From Burkholderiaceae bacterium (GTDB taxonomy: Bacteria > Pseudomonadota > Gammaproteobacteria > Burkholderiales > Burkholderiaceae), in NCBI GenBank assembly GCA_947457745.1, contig CANGWT010000129.1, forward strand, positions 1 to 5,049: a stretch of 5,049 nucleotides of DNA, written 5' to 3'. Positions 4,891-5,049 of the stretch are shown here, piece after piece (within the stretch, counting starts at the first letter, position 1; every line of letters begins with the position of its first letter). The notes below the pieces were generated by a model. That model was given only the letters and a program-made list of their open reading frames with translations. It made no database searches and was not told the origin of the DNA. Made by a program: the position numbers and the translations under genes.

Positions 4891-5049
4891 TTATTTGCTG
4901 ATTCTTTTGCAAATGGAGTCTGAAATAGCTGCTAAGAGATAGAGCGCCATACCAATAACAAAGATGAAATACTCACCTGTGTTGAAAAAATAGAGCAAAC
5001 CCACTATCGCTATACCAAGGGAAAGAACGCTGAGTATTGTTTTAGCAAA
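4891..5049 (-). CDS. C-terminal end of a small membrane protein of unknown function (runs off right edge)
   Basis: The minus-strand frame is open from the window edge to TAA (4893-4891), giving 52 residues. These form two hydrophobic segments (about visible residues 4-22 and 27-43) joined by the polar turn NTGEY, and end in the basic tail CKRISK. The helix-turn-helix pattern with a cationic C-terminus is what a real small inner-membrane protein shows. No start codon is in the window and no family is recognised. It converges on ispH with a 25-bp gap and no intrinsic terminator between them. Its architecture resembles the protein ending at 349, but no clear residue-level homology is seen. Confidence 0.6.
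   Translation of the reverse strand, partial: FAKTILSVLSLGIAIVGLLYFFNTGEYFIFVIGMALYLLAAISDSICKRISK

Overview
This is an AT-rich bacterial chromosome segment. The two well-recognised full-length proteins, IspH and a B-family ABC exporter, have a proteobacterial look. The first 16 codons of a light-independent protochlorophyllide reductase subunit (bchN) lie at the left edge on the minus strand. Together these suggest an anoxygenic phototroph, plausibly an AT-rich betaproteobacterium of the Polynucleobacter kind. The genus is inference; the bchN call rests on a short but very characteristic N-terminus.

Layout from left to right. (1) 1-49, minus: the start of bchN, reading out of the window, so the window appears to touch the edge of a photosynthesis gene cluster. 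(2) 50-292: a control region for bchN with a 9/10 match to an FNR/Anr box (253-266), a promoter (225-252), and a TGT-N12-ACA palindrome of the PpsR/CrtJ type (185-202) inside a leader of about 170 nt. (3) 293-329: a strong intrinsic terminator that separates this unit from its upstream neighbour. (4) 349-1901, minus: three genes, read right to left. They are a small two-helix membrane protein, a 3-beta-HSD-like extended SDR overlapping it by 4 bp, and another small two-helix membrane protein that may also have its own promoter at 629-657. (5) 1902-1974: a compact divergent promoter region with a symmetric -10 element. (6) 1975-3747, plus: a complete MsbA-like ABC half-transporter. (7) 3748-3917: a gap with several inverted repeats. 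(8) 3918-4865, plus: ispH, the last enzyme of the MEP isoprenoid pathway. (9) 4891-5049, minus: the C-terminal end of a third small membrane protein, convergent with ispH.

Functional reading. IspH makes IPP and DMAPP, which feed quinones, undecaprenol and, in a phototroph, carotenoids and the bacteriochlorophyll side chain. Its closeness to bchN could be chance. The SDR and ABC exporter have clear folds and intact catalytic motifs but unknown substrates. The most informative part is the bchN regulatory region, which seems to combine an oxygen-responsive activator site with a photosynthesis-repressor site.
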